From Isoetes taiwanensis (lineage: Eukaryota > Streptophyta > Lycopodiopsida > Isoetales > Isoetaceae), in contig JAJEKV010000092.1 in the NCBI GenBank assembly GCA_021234155.1, positions 3,358,561 to 3,422,560 of the forward strand: a stretch of 64,000 bases of DNA. Direction: 5' to 3'. The notes under the pieces are model-generated. The model did no database searches. It was not told the origin of the DNA and saw nothing but the letters and a program-made list of their open reading frames with translations. Shown one piece after another: positions 44,300 through 56,647 of the stretch (position 1 is its first letter; the number at the start of each line of letters is the position of its first letter). Both the position numbers and the translations under genes were made by a program.

Positions 44300-45525
44300 A
44301 TCTAACAGCGCTCTGCAACGATTCATGAAATGTTTTGCAAGCAAGATCCTCCTCATACTGTTCCAATGGATCAACAACAGGTTCTTCTTCTTATGGTTCT
44401 CATGCAAGCTTTGACAATTGCACTGGATAATTTAGAAAGAGTGAATGCCATTTTAGAAGATGATGAGACAGATATTCATCAAGCCTCCCTTGAAAGAAAC
44501 CAAGCTCATACCGTGTCCAGAATTTTATTGTTTTCAATGCTTTACTCTGATCTTACATTGCTCAGAGGAACCTTGACAGGAATTAGTTATGGTCAATGGT
44601 ATATAAGGCCACGATCAACACATTGGTGGTACGATTTTGAGGATTATATAATGCGGGTTGATGCACCAAGATTTAAAAAGATTTTAGAGTTTCCAAAGAT
44701 ACATTCTTCTACATATGCCAAAAAGTATCTAGTGATTTGGTCACAAATACTCCCCTTGTTTTTCACATATTCCAAATCGTGTGGTATCAGTAGAAAAACA
44801 GGTTGCAATTGCATTGAAGAGATTTGCATCTGGAGATAGTTTCATTACTCTGTCTGAAATATTTGGAGTTGGGTCCTCCACAGCTTCTAGGATAACTATG
44901 AAGTTTGTAGCTTCTTTACTCAAGCATGCAAATGAACATCTTCAATGGCCAGTTGGTCAAGCATTGGCTGATGTCAAGCGAGGCTTCCAATCAATTCATG
45001 GTCTTCCAAACTGTTGTGGTGCTATAGATGCAACTCATATTTTGATGGAACTTCCTGCATATGAAAGTGAAATAGAATGGTATGACAAAGAGAATTTCCA
45101 TGCTTGTACAAGCAATTGTTGACAGTCGTACCAGGTTTTTGGATGTAGTTGCAGGTTATCCAGGCAGTATTAATGATATGCGTCTACTTCGAAACTCAAA
45201 CTTTGCTCATATGGTTGAAAGTGGAGATAGATTGAATGGTTCTTCAATTCAAATTGGCAACCAAAGTGTCCGAGAATACATAATAGGAGATGCTGGCTAT
45301 CCTCTATTGTCATGGTTGGTCGTGCCATATCCAGGCACGAAATTACCTCCAAGGATTGATAGGTTTAACTACATGCACTCTTCAACTCGCATGGCCGTCG
45401 AACGTGCATTTGGTCTACTGAAAAATTCATGGCAACTATTGAACAGAAAAATTTACATGCCAAATAAACATGCATTGTCTAGAATGATCCTTGCTTGTTG
45501 CCTCAAAACACGGGATCTGCATTAA
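44300..45525 (+). pseudogene. PIF/Harbinger transposase (HARBI1-like nuclease), frameshifted
   Basis: Three frames in order. The first (44,330-44,839) gives the helical N-terminus ('WWYDFEDYIM'). The second (44,781-45,122) has 'EKQVAIALKRFASGDSF', 'GVGSSTASRI' and the first catalytic Asp in 'CCGAIDATHI'. The third (45,100-45,525) has 'DVVAGYPGSINDMRLLRNS', the second Asp in 'IIGDAGYPLL' and the Glu in 'AVERAFGLLKNSW'. The DDE triad is therefore recognisable, but frameshifts near 44,790 and 45,105 break the protein. Harbinger nucleases mobilise DNA with 3 bp duplications together with a MYB-like partner, which is not seen here. Confidence 0.9.
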
Positions 45526-45526
45526 G

Positions 45527-46030
45527 AAATGAAATGAAATGAAATGTTATATTATATTATTACGTCTACTGAGACCATCAGGTCTATCAGACGTTCAATA
45601 AAAAACTTTTAAACATCAATCCAATTTTCTGAAATGCTTCCACAATCAGAAGCATAATCACTACATTCATCTGGCTCACTCTCCCTTTCATTACTTCGCA
45701 ATAACGAATCTATGCTAGCTATATGTAATCTTCTCACCTCTAGCATGTCTAGGACAAAATTACCAAGGATCAAAGGTGACATATGAAACAGAGTATTTAA
45801 AGTATCTACCCCGTCAATTCCATGTCTCTTACGCAATCGCTCATATGCTGGGCATCGCAAGAGAGCATGCGATTCATCTTCTACCTCATCTTCTCCACAT
45901 ACCTTGCACATTCTTTCTGCCCTCGGGAGTTTCTTTCATCTTCCCTCTTCTATGTGTAACCGATGAAAACTCAATCTCAAGAGAGACACTATGCGATTAC
46001 TTGTGGGTGCGTCGATGAACTTTGTATGTA
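45527..46030 (-). mobile_element. 5'-truncated LINE fragment with (CATTT)n tail
   Basis: Minus-strand coding piece 'LHIEEGRWKKLPRAERMC' then 'CKVCGEDEVEDESHALLRC', the zinc-binding end of a LINE reverse transcriptase. This differs from the L1 at 31-38 kb. It ends in a pentamer tail (45,528-45,546 on +). The string 'GAGACCATCAGGTCTATCAG' links it to the SINE/LINE tails elsewhere. It lies directly after the Harbinger transposase stop. Confidence 0.75.
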
Positions 46031-47255
46031 CTTTCATGATTTGGGAGTCTCCAAATCGTCACTGCAAACAACTCTTTGGCAATATGTTTGCCATGTTGAA
46101 ACCTTTTATTGATAATTCAAGTGTCGAATTTTGTAAAGTTCTCTGTATACATTGTCACAGTTTACATTTTATAACAGCACGTTTTTTGAAGAAAGGTTTA
46201 TTTTCCAGTTTTTTTCAGCTGTATTTTTACAGTCACAATTCTTGTCCACATTTGGTCATTCTGCTGTTGGCATTTATACAGGCTTGTTACTGTCTTGTTA
46301 CAGGCTTGTTACTGTCCATGAGCAGGTTAATGACAAAAACTAAGAGTAAATGTTGCCCCTGTTGCAGGGTGTGCCTTTCGAAGGCTTGACTTTCACCTTA
46401 AATCTAAGGAGTTGAAATCATTGGGCGGTTACATTCCTTATAAATTTAGAATTTCAACAATAAACAAACTATCATGTAGGATTGCTGTTATTTAGAAGTT
46501 TAACGAAAGACAAACTGTCCATGTAGGTTTGCTGCTATTATTTTTCCCTCCATCTGAAGTTACAACTAGCTATTCAAGCTTAATATTGTGGAGCAAAATT
46601 GTGCCGTTTAACTGAATGGTAAAGCCTTCTTCTACCATGTAGATGATGTTTAGTCTACTCAATTTAAATAAAAGGTTTCTAGTAGTCTGCAAGCTTAACT
46701 GAAATTGCAACAACGAGATGGTAACTTTAACTTGAACCAAGACATGCAATTACATCTTTCGATAAAAGTTACATATGCGTCAAGCTGTTATAGATGACAA
46801 GATCTTATATAGATTTTATTCTGTAACAATTTTTGCACATAAGTTACCATAAGTTTCATAAAAATCACATTTATGCCATGGGATAATAAAGAAGATCCAG
46901 TAGCTGGTTACTGTTGTCTTGGACAGCTCTATGGCATGTGAGATGGTGTCAATTTGAATTTGGCATATCAGCTTCATTTGCGATGAAGTCTAATAATTTA
47001 CTAGTTTTGAGTATCAGGCATTATTATGCCAATCATGTTTTGTCTTATTATTAGCGTTCTTATATGTTCAAACCTAGGGTGGACAAACATATTAGAAAGT
47101 ATGCACTTAACAAAATCTATATAAAAGACTGAGGAGGCTTCAACCTCTCGCGAAATATATAATTATATATATTTGCTGAGTCTAAAATGTAATCTAAACA
47201 AAGCCAACTGCATTTTTAACTCTTTATATTTTAACACCCAGGGCAAATAAACTGC
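46031..47255. other. Intergenic between the LINE fragment and ELP1
   Basis: AT-rich, no supported gene. It contains 'GGCTTGTTACTGTCTTGTTAC' as a short local duplication near 46,280. Confidence 0.4.
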
Positions 47256-50200
47256 TTAACATTTCAAGATTTCAAATGTTGAAACTAATCCTGCTAATTT
47301 TGGCTGGTTCATGGCCAAAACACATGAGCCTTTCTGAGCTTTGATCATCGCCTGTTCAGCTCTTTCTACAGCTTCTCTCTGAGCATCTTGAAACTTAGAA
47401 GCAGCCTGCTGAAGTTTCTTTGCAATGTCTTGCTGACCAAGAAAAATAAGTGCTTTCAATAATCTCCTCAACTCTTCAATCTTATAGGATGGAAGCGCCA
47501 TGCTCTTCATATGTTCGACAAGTGCAAGATCTTCGCCAGGGCTGTAAATCAAATGACAGATATCAAGTTCCAAGCCAAAAAATGCATGCATCCTATGCCA
47601 CTAATATATCACTCTACCCACCTTCCAGCACGTATTCTTCCTTTCCGACCTTGCGAGCCTTTTTTCCTTGCTTTAGAGGTGACAGTTGACGTCCTCGACC
47701 TGCAATAAAAATGGATTATTCTCATTTGCCTAATGTCTATGGTTAAATATCATCACATAAATAAACATTATACCCATAAGTGTAGGCACTCATGCCACTC
47801 AGGTTGCTGCTTGTCTCTGATGCTGCATCATCGTCTATAGTGCTCTCAACTCCCTCGCTCTGTAGCTTTAAAGCTAATATAGAACGGCGTTCGCAAATGG
47901 CTGTATACCTTGCAAAGTATTTACCTATTTTTTCAATGCCCTCCTCAAACTCAACAATCATCACATTTGCGCATTCCATAGCAGCTGGCTCTATACGTGC
48001 CTCTATAAAGTTGCATTTATCAAGCATGTATGCTATCCGCAGAACCTCCAGCCACTCCCGAGCATCTATTAGAAGTCCAACGGCCCAATCAACATCCTTA
48101 CAGTAATCAAGAGCAATCCGGGCTGCTTCTCCCAGTCTTCCCATTGCTTGCATCTCTTCACAAATCTCAAGAGAGAGACTCCGTAACTCCTGCGATGTAA
48201 AATTTAGTTTACCTGCAGTCATAAACACATCTTTCCAGCATCCTCCTGATCTGTATGCTATCAATGCTTTGTGAAACTGAGAACAAGTACAAAAGGCAGC
48301 TCCTGCATCCTCAAACTTTTCTTGACTGAGTAAATAATCTCCCCATGCTTCCAAAATAATAAATTTTATGGGCTGTTTCTTAAATAGATGAAGACTGCAT
48401 GGGAAAAGCTCAGGATTGTTCTGAATAAGTTGCAAGCACTCTGGAAAGTACAGGTCTCCAGCTAGAGCAAGATGCTTAAGTGCACTTTGAAATCTCTTCA
48501 ACCTGCAATCTATTGTATACTTCATCATTGGGGGTGACATATCCTCCAGTTCTTGCAGGAAAGGCAAGAACTCCTTTGGGTCTCGTTGAGAATGTGTGGC
48601 CACCATCGCTGCCAGGTGTAAGTCATATAAACCTAAAGCTGCATTAAAAACTGCATCGGAATCACAAAGCCATATCAAGTGTTTCATAGCTGTCTCAGCA
48701 CTTATCACATTTGGCTCATCCAACTCACCGATATCCATTTCTAATAAGCTTCTGTCATTCATCTCCTTCTCTCGTAACTGTTTTATCCTCACAAGTGCTT
48801 CCTCTAGCATGGGTGGGTCATCTCGGGCTAAAGATGTTAAAATACAAAGTTCCCGCGTAGGGCTGTCTTGTATTTCCTTTTGAAGCACATCCCTTATTGA
48901 GTTCAATACAATAGTAACTTTTGCGGCTTTATTGCATTCAAAAATGCTCTGTTGCTGCCCGTTCAAGGGTTTTTCTTCACTTAAAAGATTCTTATAAGTT
49001 GATTCCAAAATATTCTCTGGTTTCAAGGCACAAATAAGCTCAGTAATGAGGCTAAGTTTATTTACTTGCTTGACAAACTGCCCTACAATGCTTGGAAATT
49101 TATCTACGCCGATTAAATCAATGATTACATTCAGATCAATGCGATGTCTTCGTGCACATAGAAGTGCATCCTTAAATCTAAAATTTTCTAGAGACGATGA
49201 TATAGCCTGAAGGACCAACACACGGGGGTACACAGTCTCCAAGTTTCCACGAATTGTCTGTAAAACTACTGCCCCATCGCTATCACTTAAAGCAGCAACA
49301 AGCCTAGATCCCCTTTCCCAGACTCTCCTTTGCTCAACACTATCATGGGTTTTTGTTGGCACAATATCCTTCTGAACAATATTCAACAAAGACGGGTCAT
49401 GTTCTTTAATACCAAACTTTGAACCCTTACACAGCTCTTCAAGATTGACGATATGAAGAAAATCATGCTTAGTTGTATATATTAAATATGGGGTGCCAGA
49501 TGACCCCTGTCCATTGGCCAGACCATATATAGCAAAATGAGTTGTGTCGTCATTCACAACTGACCCATCAACATGCAACCTCCCTAAACAATCAAGGCCA
49601 ACTAGCTTTGGGGTTTCTTTAACGAGCACTACTGCCATCCAAGGAGAAGCAGATAGAAATTTGGCAAAGGACGCAAAATGCATGCTAGGCATGACACTTT
49701 CACAAAAATGTTCAACAACTGACCCATCTTGTAACTGAATATATGCACTACAGCTGTCAAATATGGGGTTCCCAGTGATAGCTATAACTGACTGATCCAA
49801 TATGGTCTCCTTCCGTATTGTAACCTCAGAGTGATGCAATTTGTCAAATCCATTTCCAGCAGAGTATTCGACTGCAAGCTCTACAAGGCTGTAACCTGTT
49901 TCAGTGGCATAGGCTACTCCGCACATGGTCCTGCAATTTAGTAATGTCAAATGGTGCAATCTGCTTAACATAGCTGGCCTTGTACCCTCCATTGAAACTG
50001 GTTCCTCATATTCCTTATCCTCAAGTTCAGACCATGTACTGACATCTGGAAGCTGAACTGCACTCAAAACACCATCAGAAAGTTGGACTGCCAGTACACT
50101 TCCCCCTAACTTCGAACTCTTGAATGTTACAGATATTACAGACGAGTGGAATTTTATCTTGAATAGATGCATTGGAGGGGGAATCAGGCATATGGAAAGT

Positions 50201-51658
50201 GGTGTCACTAGGAGCTCCTTGCCATCTATTACGAAAGCTGTATTTGCGTCTAAAATGGCAGAGTTCCAATAGCAGCACACCAATTGCATGGATCCCTGCA
50301 TCTTCCAGAATATCATTTCCAATGATTTCTCTGGCTGCCAGAGAATCCTAGAATGGTCCGCCTTTGAAAACTCCCATTCTTGTTTTAAATACCAATGATA
50401 ATTATTACAGTTCCAAACCTGTATTGCATCATGATTGGCACATCTAATACTTATTGCCATGAGATCCGAACCAGCATTCCATTGCAAAGACTCTATTTTT
50501 GCATCTGGCAAAGTACAAACTTCAAAACTGTCTTTTTTCAGTCCATTCCGCTCAAAAATCATAATAAGCGGTTGCTTCTTCTGATCTGATCTGTCACCAG
50601 CAGCTGCAATCCTAGCCCCACCAGGGCACCATGTAATGGCTGTTATTGGAAATGGGAGAGTCTCAGCAGACGCATGTAAAACACCAGAATCTCTTTCCCA
50701 AATCTTCAAAGGCTTATCATCTGACCGATCCAGTGTTGCAATGTACTTGCCATCAGGACGCCAACTAATCGCCCAAGCAGGTTGCATATGTCTTAGATCA
50801 TTCGTTACCCCCTACATGTATTCCACGATTGTTCTCTATTAATAGGATGAGCCATTGTCTGCATAAAAGACATCTGATTCAGCTATAAAAGCTGAACTTG
50901 TAGCCTACAACATAATCAGCATCAAGAACATGACGTGCAGTGTTTAAAAGATAAGACTAACCTCGTGCCCTGACTATCCACTATTCAAAATGCTTATAAG
51001 ACAAAAAACAGATTTGCTTAAAACTCACCGCATCAATATCATCCTGGCAGATACACACTTCATATAATGGATCCCACTCAGCAGTCATAACAATAAGCTG
51101 ACCCAATCCAGTGATAAAAGCAAGCAGCTCGCCATCAGGGCTCACTTCCATGGCAACAATACCTCCGTGAAGACTTCCAACAACTTCGACATGATATGAG
51201 AAATTGTGTGCTAAGAGAATATCACCACTCCGCAATGCGACAACTACTGCTTCCATCTCTATCATATATTCTATATTGACGACAACATCTTCGACACGAT
51301 CATCATACGTCTCAATGAGTGGCATTGAATGCTGGATATGCTGCATAGGGGCTAACCGTGTAAGAGTAAAATTCATGCCAGGTAGCAAAGAAAGTAAATG
51401 AAGCCGGGATTTAAAATAGAATTCAGGCATTGAGTAACAAACATTCAACCAAAAGCTCCAAGGCACAAACTCTTAGTTTGAAGAAAAACTGTATAAAACC
51501 TGGCCGTCGGAAGACAAGTCCATCCAGTATATCTGACAATGGTCAGATGCAAAGAAAATACGACCATGCTCACTGTCAATTGAAGCAGCAACAAGCTTTT
51601 CGGATTGGGCAAGTTGTAGCTGCATATAACGATCACCATAGATGGCGAGGTTCCTCAT
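47256..51658 (-). CDS. ELP1: Elongator complex subunit 1 (ELP1/IKAP)
   Basis: The scaffold subunit of Elongator, which modifies wobble uridines of tRNAs (mcm5/ncm5) and acts in the cytoplasm and nucleus. Exons on the minus strand: first exon from ATG 51,658 ('MRNLAIYGDRYMQLQLAQ') to about 51,500; second about 51,400-51,030 ('ALRSGDILLAHNFSYHVEVV'); a large exon about 50,815-47,774; a short exon about 47,700-47,622 (basic, 'SKARKKGSQGRKGRIR'); last exon about 47,543-47,256. The total is about 1,300 residues, as in Arabidopsis ELP1 (ELO2/ABO1). WD40-type propellers fill the N-terminal half. A TPR-like helical region follows ('AALGLYDLHLAAMVATHSQR', 'YGDYLLSQEKF'-type repeats). The 'SETSSNLSGMSAYTYG' motif and the basic loop that binds tRNA in known ELP1 are both present. 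No frame break is visible. Confidence 0.95.
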
Positions 51659-52599
51659 CGCGTCCTGTGGTTTAGGGTTTATGGGTCAGGAAAAACCCTT
51701 ACAAGACGAGCCCCTGTATCAGCCATTTTTTTGGCCCCAAGGCATACCTAGGAATGGAATGGTAATGAGGAAGCTAGAATATACGCACAATGAGATCGGT
51801 GCCCTTTTTTGGCTCCCGAAATCGGGGTCTCGCGCGGACCAAAATAGCTTAAGCGATTTTGGGAAAATCGTCAAATTTTGCGAAGCGATTTTCAAAAAGG
51901 GAAAAGGGAAAATCGCTTATCGCTTAAGCGATTTTCGCTTTCGGATTCTTAGGAAAATGCGATCACTGGCCGGTGATTTTTAAAAAAAAGCGAAAATAAA
52001 AGCGATTTTCAAAAGTCGGCGTCATCGTCGGCGACCGCGGCGGGGAAGAAAGAAAGTGCGATCACCTGGCCAGGTGATTTTTTTTTTAAAAAAGGAGCGA
52101 TTTTTCACTTTGGGAAAAAAAAAAAAAAACGCTTAAGTGATTTTCGCCTGTGTATGATGATGTGGAAGTGGCACCATGGAATGATGACATGTCACCTTAT
52201 GTATCAAAATGACTTTTCTTAGGTCAAACATTTTGAAAAGAGGTTTTTATGGTAGATGACATGTGTATGCTGACGTGGCATGCTTGGTGATGATGTGGAT
52301 GGTACATGGCATCTTTTGATGATGATGTGGACAATTTGGCACTAGTGCACATAACCGTGGATTTTTTAAGCAACATCTTGGACACTTTATTTCTCCTTGC
52401 TTGTTTAAGGGAAATGTGCACTTTCTCTCTCTAGCTTAACTTTTAGAGAGAGAAGATAATCCTAGACCATAGAAATCCTAGACATTTAAATCAATTCATT
52501 TCGCCCATGCATTTAAATCAATGACAATGTTTCTATTGCAGAGTAGAAAGTACATAGATACAGACATGTGCAAACACAGAAAGTAAATGTCTAGGGGCC
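51659..52599. repeat. ELP1 upstream region with GCGATTTT / palindrome repeat cluster
   Basis: Between 51,840 and 52,140 the word GCGATTTT or its complement occurs about nine times. Two related palindromes are present: ATCACTGGCCGGTGAT at 51,962-51,977 (imperfect) and ATCACCTGGCCAGGTGAT at 52,061-52,078 (perfect). 'CGCTTAAGCG' occurs as well. From 52,150 to 52,340 words of the type 'GATGATGTGG' and 'TGACGTGGCATG' recur. No coding sequence is seen. Confidence 0.65.
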
Positions 52600-54850
52600 G
52601 GCACGCCTCATTATTTGGTAGTTGAACCAATATGCCTTCGCGTACAGGCAAGCAATGAGTGTAAAGAAGTTTCGCCGGAGCCGTGCCACATCTTCGTTGG
52701 TATGCATGTTCGGGCGTACCTGCAAGGTGGAAGGTACAGGATGTCATGCGGAGTATATATAACTGAAAAATGAGGTGGTGGGGAAGGATAGTGTCGAACC
52801 TGCAAGTCTATGGCCATAGGAAAGCATGCATGACATGCCGGATGTTTAGACAGACATGAGCACCACAAGACCAATACTGGTTCTGTGCTGGGACCGGGGC
52901 CCGCCGCAGCTCCAACCAGTTTCTGAAACGCTCGTGCCAGTGGTCCGGGGCATGAGTGCGGTACAGCCACGGCTCTAATACCATGTCCCAAACACGGTAA
53001 GGACTTCATGCACGCATTCAAGACAACCAAAAGTAAGAAAGTCAGCAGGCAAACAACTCACCGTTGTACGTCCACGGGTTTCACTCGTATTTGAGTCCCG
53101 GTATGGCCCACCTTGCCAGGCAGGGAATCCATGCACCAAAAGCCCTCGAAACGCCTGGGCCACCCGAGTCGCCCCCGTACTACAGGGTCTGCAATATGCA
53201 CCAAAAGGTACCAGTGTCCCCTGCAACCAGCTCACACTGCATGAGTACCTATGGAGACACGAGAGGGGATGGGGACTATGCCACGTACCCATGACAGATG
53301 GGCCAAATGATAGCTCGCAAGCTCTCCCATCGTATCTGGTACATTGGGAGCAGGTCCGCGCCCATGACCTCGTGATCTTCGAACCAGCGAGGGTCCACCA
53401 TTGCAAATGTGGATCTCTCATCTGGTTCGAACTGATGCATGCAGGCACTGCACATGCGTGCTACATGGTCAGCGAAAAAGGTTTACAACACATGAATGAA
53501 ATCGTGCTAGGACACGTACCTGATAATTACCCTGACATGATCTGCCTCCCACTCTTCACTGATTCGCAACGATTGCCTTCTGTCTGCTCTCGCATCCAAC
53601 GTCGCAAGGAAGCTGGCCCCAACAATGACATTCTGCGTTCTGGCCGAGTCGACAAGATCTCTGTGGGTACGTGGGGGTGGTGTGCTATCAACCGCTCGCC
53701 ATACCTCGCGGCATATCTCGTCTGTATACGAGTCCCCAAAAATGTACACCTCCTCCCAGAAATAGAGAGGCAACATCAAACCTCGACGTAGCTAGGGGAA
53801 CGAACCCTCTCTTCCTGTATAATCTGAGCGTATGTGCTGCGACCACTCTCCCGCAGCTCATCAAACATCGGCCTCGAACCACAAGGCTCTATCACATGCA
53901 GTGGGGTGGCGTGTGAATGAACAGGTCGTCTGGTATGTCCTCAATATCTGCTTAGGGACACATGCATGGGCGTGATGTAATGATGGCCCCTGTCCGGTCG
54001 GCGATGCTATCTTTGTGAGGGACGACATGCCTTTGAAATGCAAATCGGTGTCTCGAGCCGTAGGGCCGTTCACGCTTCTCTCCGTCTTGTAGGTTCGAAT
54101 GCTGCCGTCGATCTTTGAGGGTACGATGGTCATGGCTCCGCACGATCGTGCCCCTTTTTTGCTCCTCTTCACGCACCCGGCAAATTTGTTGTCGCATACT
54201 CCATGATCTCCTCGGGTGTAGGCCGGGAGGGGGGCTCCTGCGACATCCGCTGGCTCATCCACTCATGCAGCTGCACGTTCATCCTGACATCCTCCTTGGT
54301 GGCTGCGTCCTGATGATCATAGCGCACCCGGGCCTCCTGCAAGTATAGAGGGTGCACCACCTCCCGTATGCCCCGGCCGATCTTTGAAGCGGCCCGTCGC
54401 CTCATTTACCGGCCCAGCGGGGTAATCTTGCACCGGGCAAATCTGGGCATGGAGCCCTGCATACGGACAGTCGTCCTCGTCAAAGCACGCCTGTCTCTGC
54501 CTGCCGCCGCAGTTGCATTCGCACTTTCCCACTGCTCTGCTGTCCTCTGCCATGCCAGTTCATTGAGGCGCTCCCTCTCCTCATCTGTGAGAGGGGATGG
54601 CTGTGACGGGTCATTCCTGGGACGACCACGTTCCCTCGCTGGCCACCACATATCTCTGTGATATGCATTATGGTGCCCAATGGCACCATCCTTCGTCAGA
54701 CCTGCCCACAGACGATTCACCCGTAGCTTGTCCGCTGTATGGGGACACCCGGGTACGTCACAGTACCAGTAAGTGCCCAAACTATGTGTGCCACGGGCTG
54801 TTTGGGGGCCCAGGCGCCTGACAATCAGCCATATACCTCGATATTCCCTG
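52600..54850 (-). other. GC-rich, possibly multi-exon sequence of unknown identity
   Basis: This block is clearly richer in G+C than its neighbours. On the minus strand the best frame (54,780-54,406) begins 'MGTYWYCDVPGCPHTADKLR' and holds a C-x4-C...H-x4-H arrangement, possibly a zinc finger, then basic and Glu-rich helices. It continues past a stop to 'RRRAASKIGRGIREVVHPLY' (54,405-54,169). Further pieces, for instance 'FWEEVYIFGDSYTDEICREV' (about 53,760), end at donor-like CAG|GTACGTGTCC (about 53,525) and TGG|GTACGTGG (about 53,292). Acceptor-like TTGCAG sites lie near 52,727 and 52,803. I do not recognise the protein. It could be a captured or domesticated transposase or a decayed gene. 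Confidence 0.35.
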
Positions 54851-55369
54851 TCAAACTTCCATAATCAGCGCCTAGGCTAGCCTACCAACCATACAAGTAC
54901 AAATGAAAAAACTCTAAAGACACAAATGCAAGCTATCTAATGGGGGTCTGACGGTACTTACCAAAAAGTGATGTACCCAACCATGCCCGGCTGTCCGCGG
55001 TCAACGTAATTCGGGAGCCCACTCTCGTCCATCCCTATCGGGCGACTCTCCTGCGTAAGATCTCTAGCACCATCTTTGACAACTACAATGAAGTCAAAAA
55101 AAGAGTATGACCATTGGTGGCCATAATGAAATAGATAGCATAGATTTTTTTTTTTTTTAAGGAATGAAGAGTACGAAACAAGATTTGTTGAAACATCAAA
55201 TGTCTCCGATGACAAACCTTGGAACTTCCAATATAGCCAAGCATTGTGTAGTTGGAACTCCATAATTAGTGTTTTTGGATGCAACAACTCATTGGCATTT
55301 TGACTGGGCGTTTTGATTGATGAGGTAGAAGGTAGCTAAATGGAGGGGTACGAATTTGTATGTATTGAT
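54851..55369. other. Intergenic, nothing recognised
   Basis: It contains a T-run at 55,146-55,157. No gene is supported. Confidence 0.35.
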
Positions 55370-55515
55370 CGATAATAATAAGATAAGTAGAGAGATAGAT
55401 ATTATTTTTAATATCCACAGGGACTCTACAGTAGGCCATGAGACAAGTCTATACATAGTGCGACTCTGGGCGGTCTCAAACTCAAGACATACATGTTCTA
55501 AGACAATTTATTACT
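55370..55515 (-). mobile_element. SINE copy, minus strand
   Basis: The complement contains 'CTTGAGTTTGAGACCGCCC', 'AGAGTCGCACTATG' and 'GAGTCCCTGTGGATATTAA', matching the body and tail of the SINEs at 8,925 and 40,085. Confidence 0.65.
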
Positions 55516-55689
55516 ACTAAACCAAAAACCCAAGTGCACATTACAAAAACTATTCCAAAACTACTCTATGGTTTATGATGTAAATATTCGGGCATAATAA
55601 ATTGATGGTCGCGACTATCGTAAATAAGTTGGAAAAAACACCTAGGATTTGGTGATGAATAAATGGGAAGTGTAGTCCCTTCTTGTATA

Positions 55690-55785
55690 GGGGGATGGTC
55701 CTCTGGGCCATTTTTTGGCCCATGAAGGGCCTGGTGAAGGGCCCTTTGATTGGGCAAGAAAATGGCCCAGAGAGCCATTCGCCCA
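55690..55785. repeat. Foldback element rich in GGCCC
   Basis: TCTGGGCCATTTTTTGGCCC pairs with GGGCAAGAAAATGGCCCAGA. The loop carries GAAGGGCCTGGTGAAGGGCC. It could be a MITE remnant. Confidence 0.65.
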
Positions 55786-56038
55786 ACACGACGACGACCA
55801 AGCTATTTTTAGCCATCGATTATCGCAAAGTGCGGGGATTATGTTTGTTGCAGAATGTGGATCGACGGCAAAATAAAGACCAGAATATAGACCAGAAAGT
55901 GGAGCAACAACAGCGAGAGAGATTCCCAAAGAGAATTGTTGACATGTGTCATGGACATAGAGGGCTGAAAATAGCCTGGTTGTCTTTACTTCCATCAAAA
56001 GATAAGATCGGATCTTTATTATTATTGTTGTTGTTGTT

Positions 56039-56047
56039 ATTATTTTA
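56039..56047. repeat. MULE 9 bp target-site duplication (left)
   Basis: ATTATTTTA, repeated exactly at 56,895-56,903. The surrounding sequence is TTA/TTG-rich, so chance matching is easier here, but the length fits Mutator elements exactly. Confidence 0.8.
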
Positions 56048-56199
56048 GGGAATTTTACCAAAATAACCCTAATTGTTGACTTAATTCCCCAAAAAGCCCT
56101 TCATATTTATAAAATTCCCAAAATGCCCTTAATTCTTAAGTATTTTTCCAAATAACCCCTTGTAATTTAAAAATCACCAAAAGCTAGAGATAAGCCTAG

Positions 56200-56310
56200 C
56201 TAGAGATAATCCTAGTAGTAATGATTGTACTAGCCCATTGTATGGGTCCCATGACCTATTGGTCTTCGTGGGCGTTAAAAAAACTATTCTATTCTATTCT
56301 ATTCTATTCT
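56200..56310 (+). mobile_element. LINE/SINE 3'-end fragment nested in the MULE
   Basis: 'CCATTGTATGGGTCCCATG' and 'TTGGTCTTCGTGGGCG' are followed by TTAAAAAAA and an ATTCT array. The same sequence occurs inverted at 57,815-57,935. Confidence 0.75.
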
Positions 56311-56362
56311 AATACTAGAAATGATCGAAGACAACTAAGTTAATGCTTTTATAAAAATCGTA

Positions 56363-56647
56363 TTGAAGGAGAAGCTTTGTGGGCATCTTGTGGAGAAGTT
56401 GCTTTATACCCATCTAGGTTACTTCTGGAGCTCATTTTATTATTTATATGGTGTCCGTATCTATCCTCCAAATATTAAACTTCTTGAAAATAATGAATTC
56501 CTACCTCCTCTAACATGTCATCCTCCTGGCAGGCCTAAAAACAAATGGGATAGGACAGAAGACATAGATAGAGAAAAGCGTGTGTACAAGTGCACACGTT
56601 GTGGTAATGTGGGGCATAATAAAGGCAGTTGCAGAAATTCTATTTGA
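56363..56647 (+). pseudogene. C-terminal end of a MURA-type transposase
   Basis: It ends 'CHPPGRPKNKWDRTEDIDRE' then a CCHC zinc knuckle 'CTRCGNVGHNKGSC'. Plant Mutator transposases end in a proline-glycine-rich PGRPK segment and a CCHC knuckle of this type. The catalytic and SWIM parts are absent. Confidence 0.85.

Noticed and set aside
45082-45525. Separate gene from the Harbinger transposase
   Set aside because: It continues the same DDE domain after a frameshift.
53291-53791. 166-codon plus-strand ORF in the GC-rich block
   Set aside because: High GC lowers stop frequency. The splice-site pattern supports the minus strand, though neither is proven.
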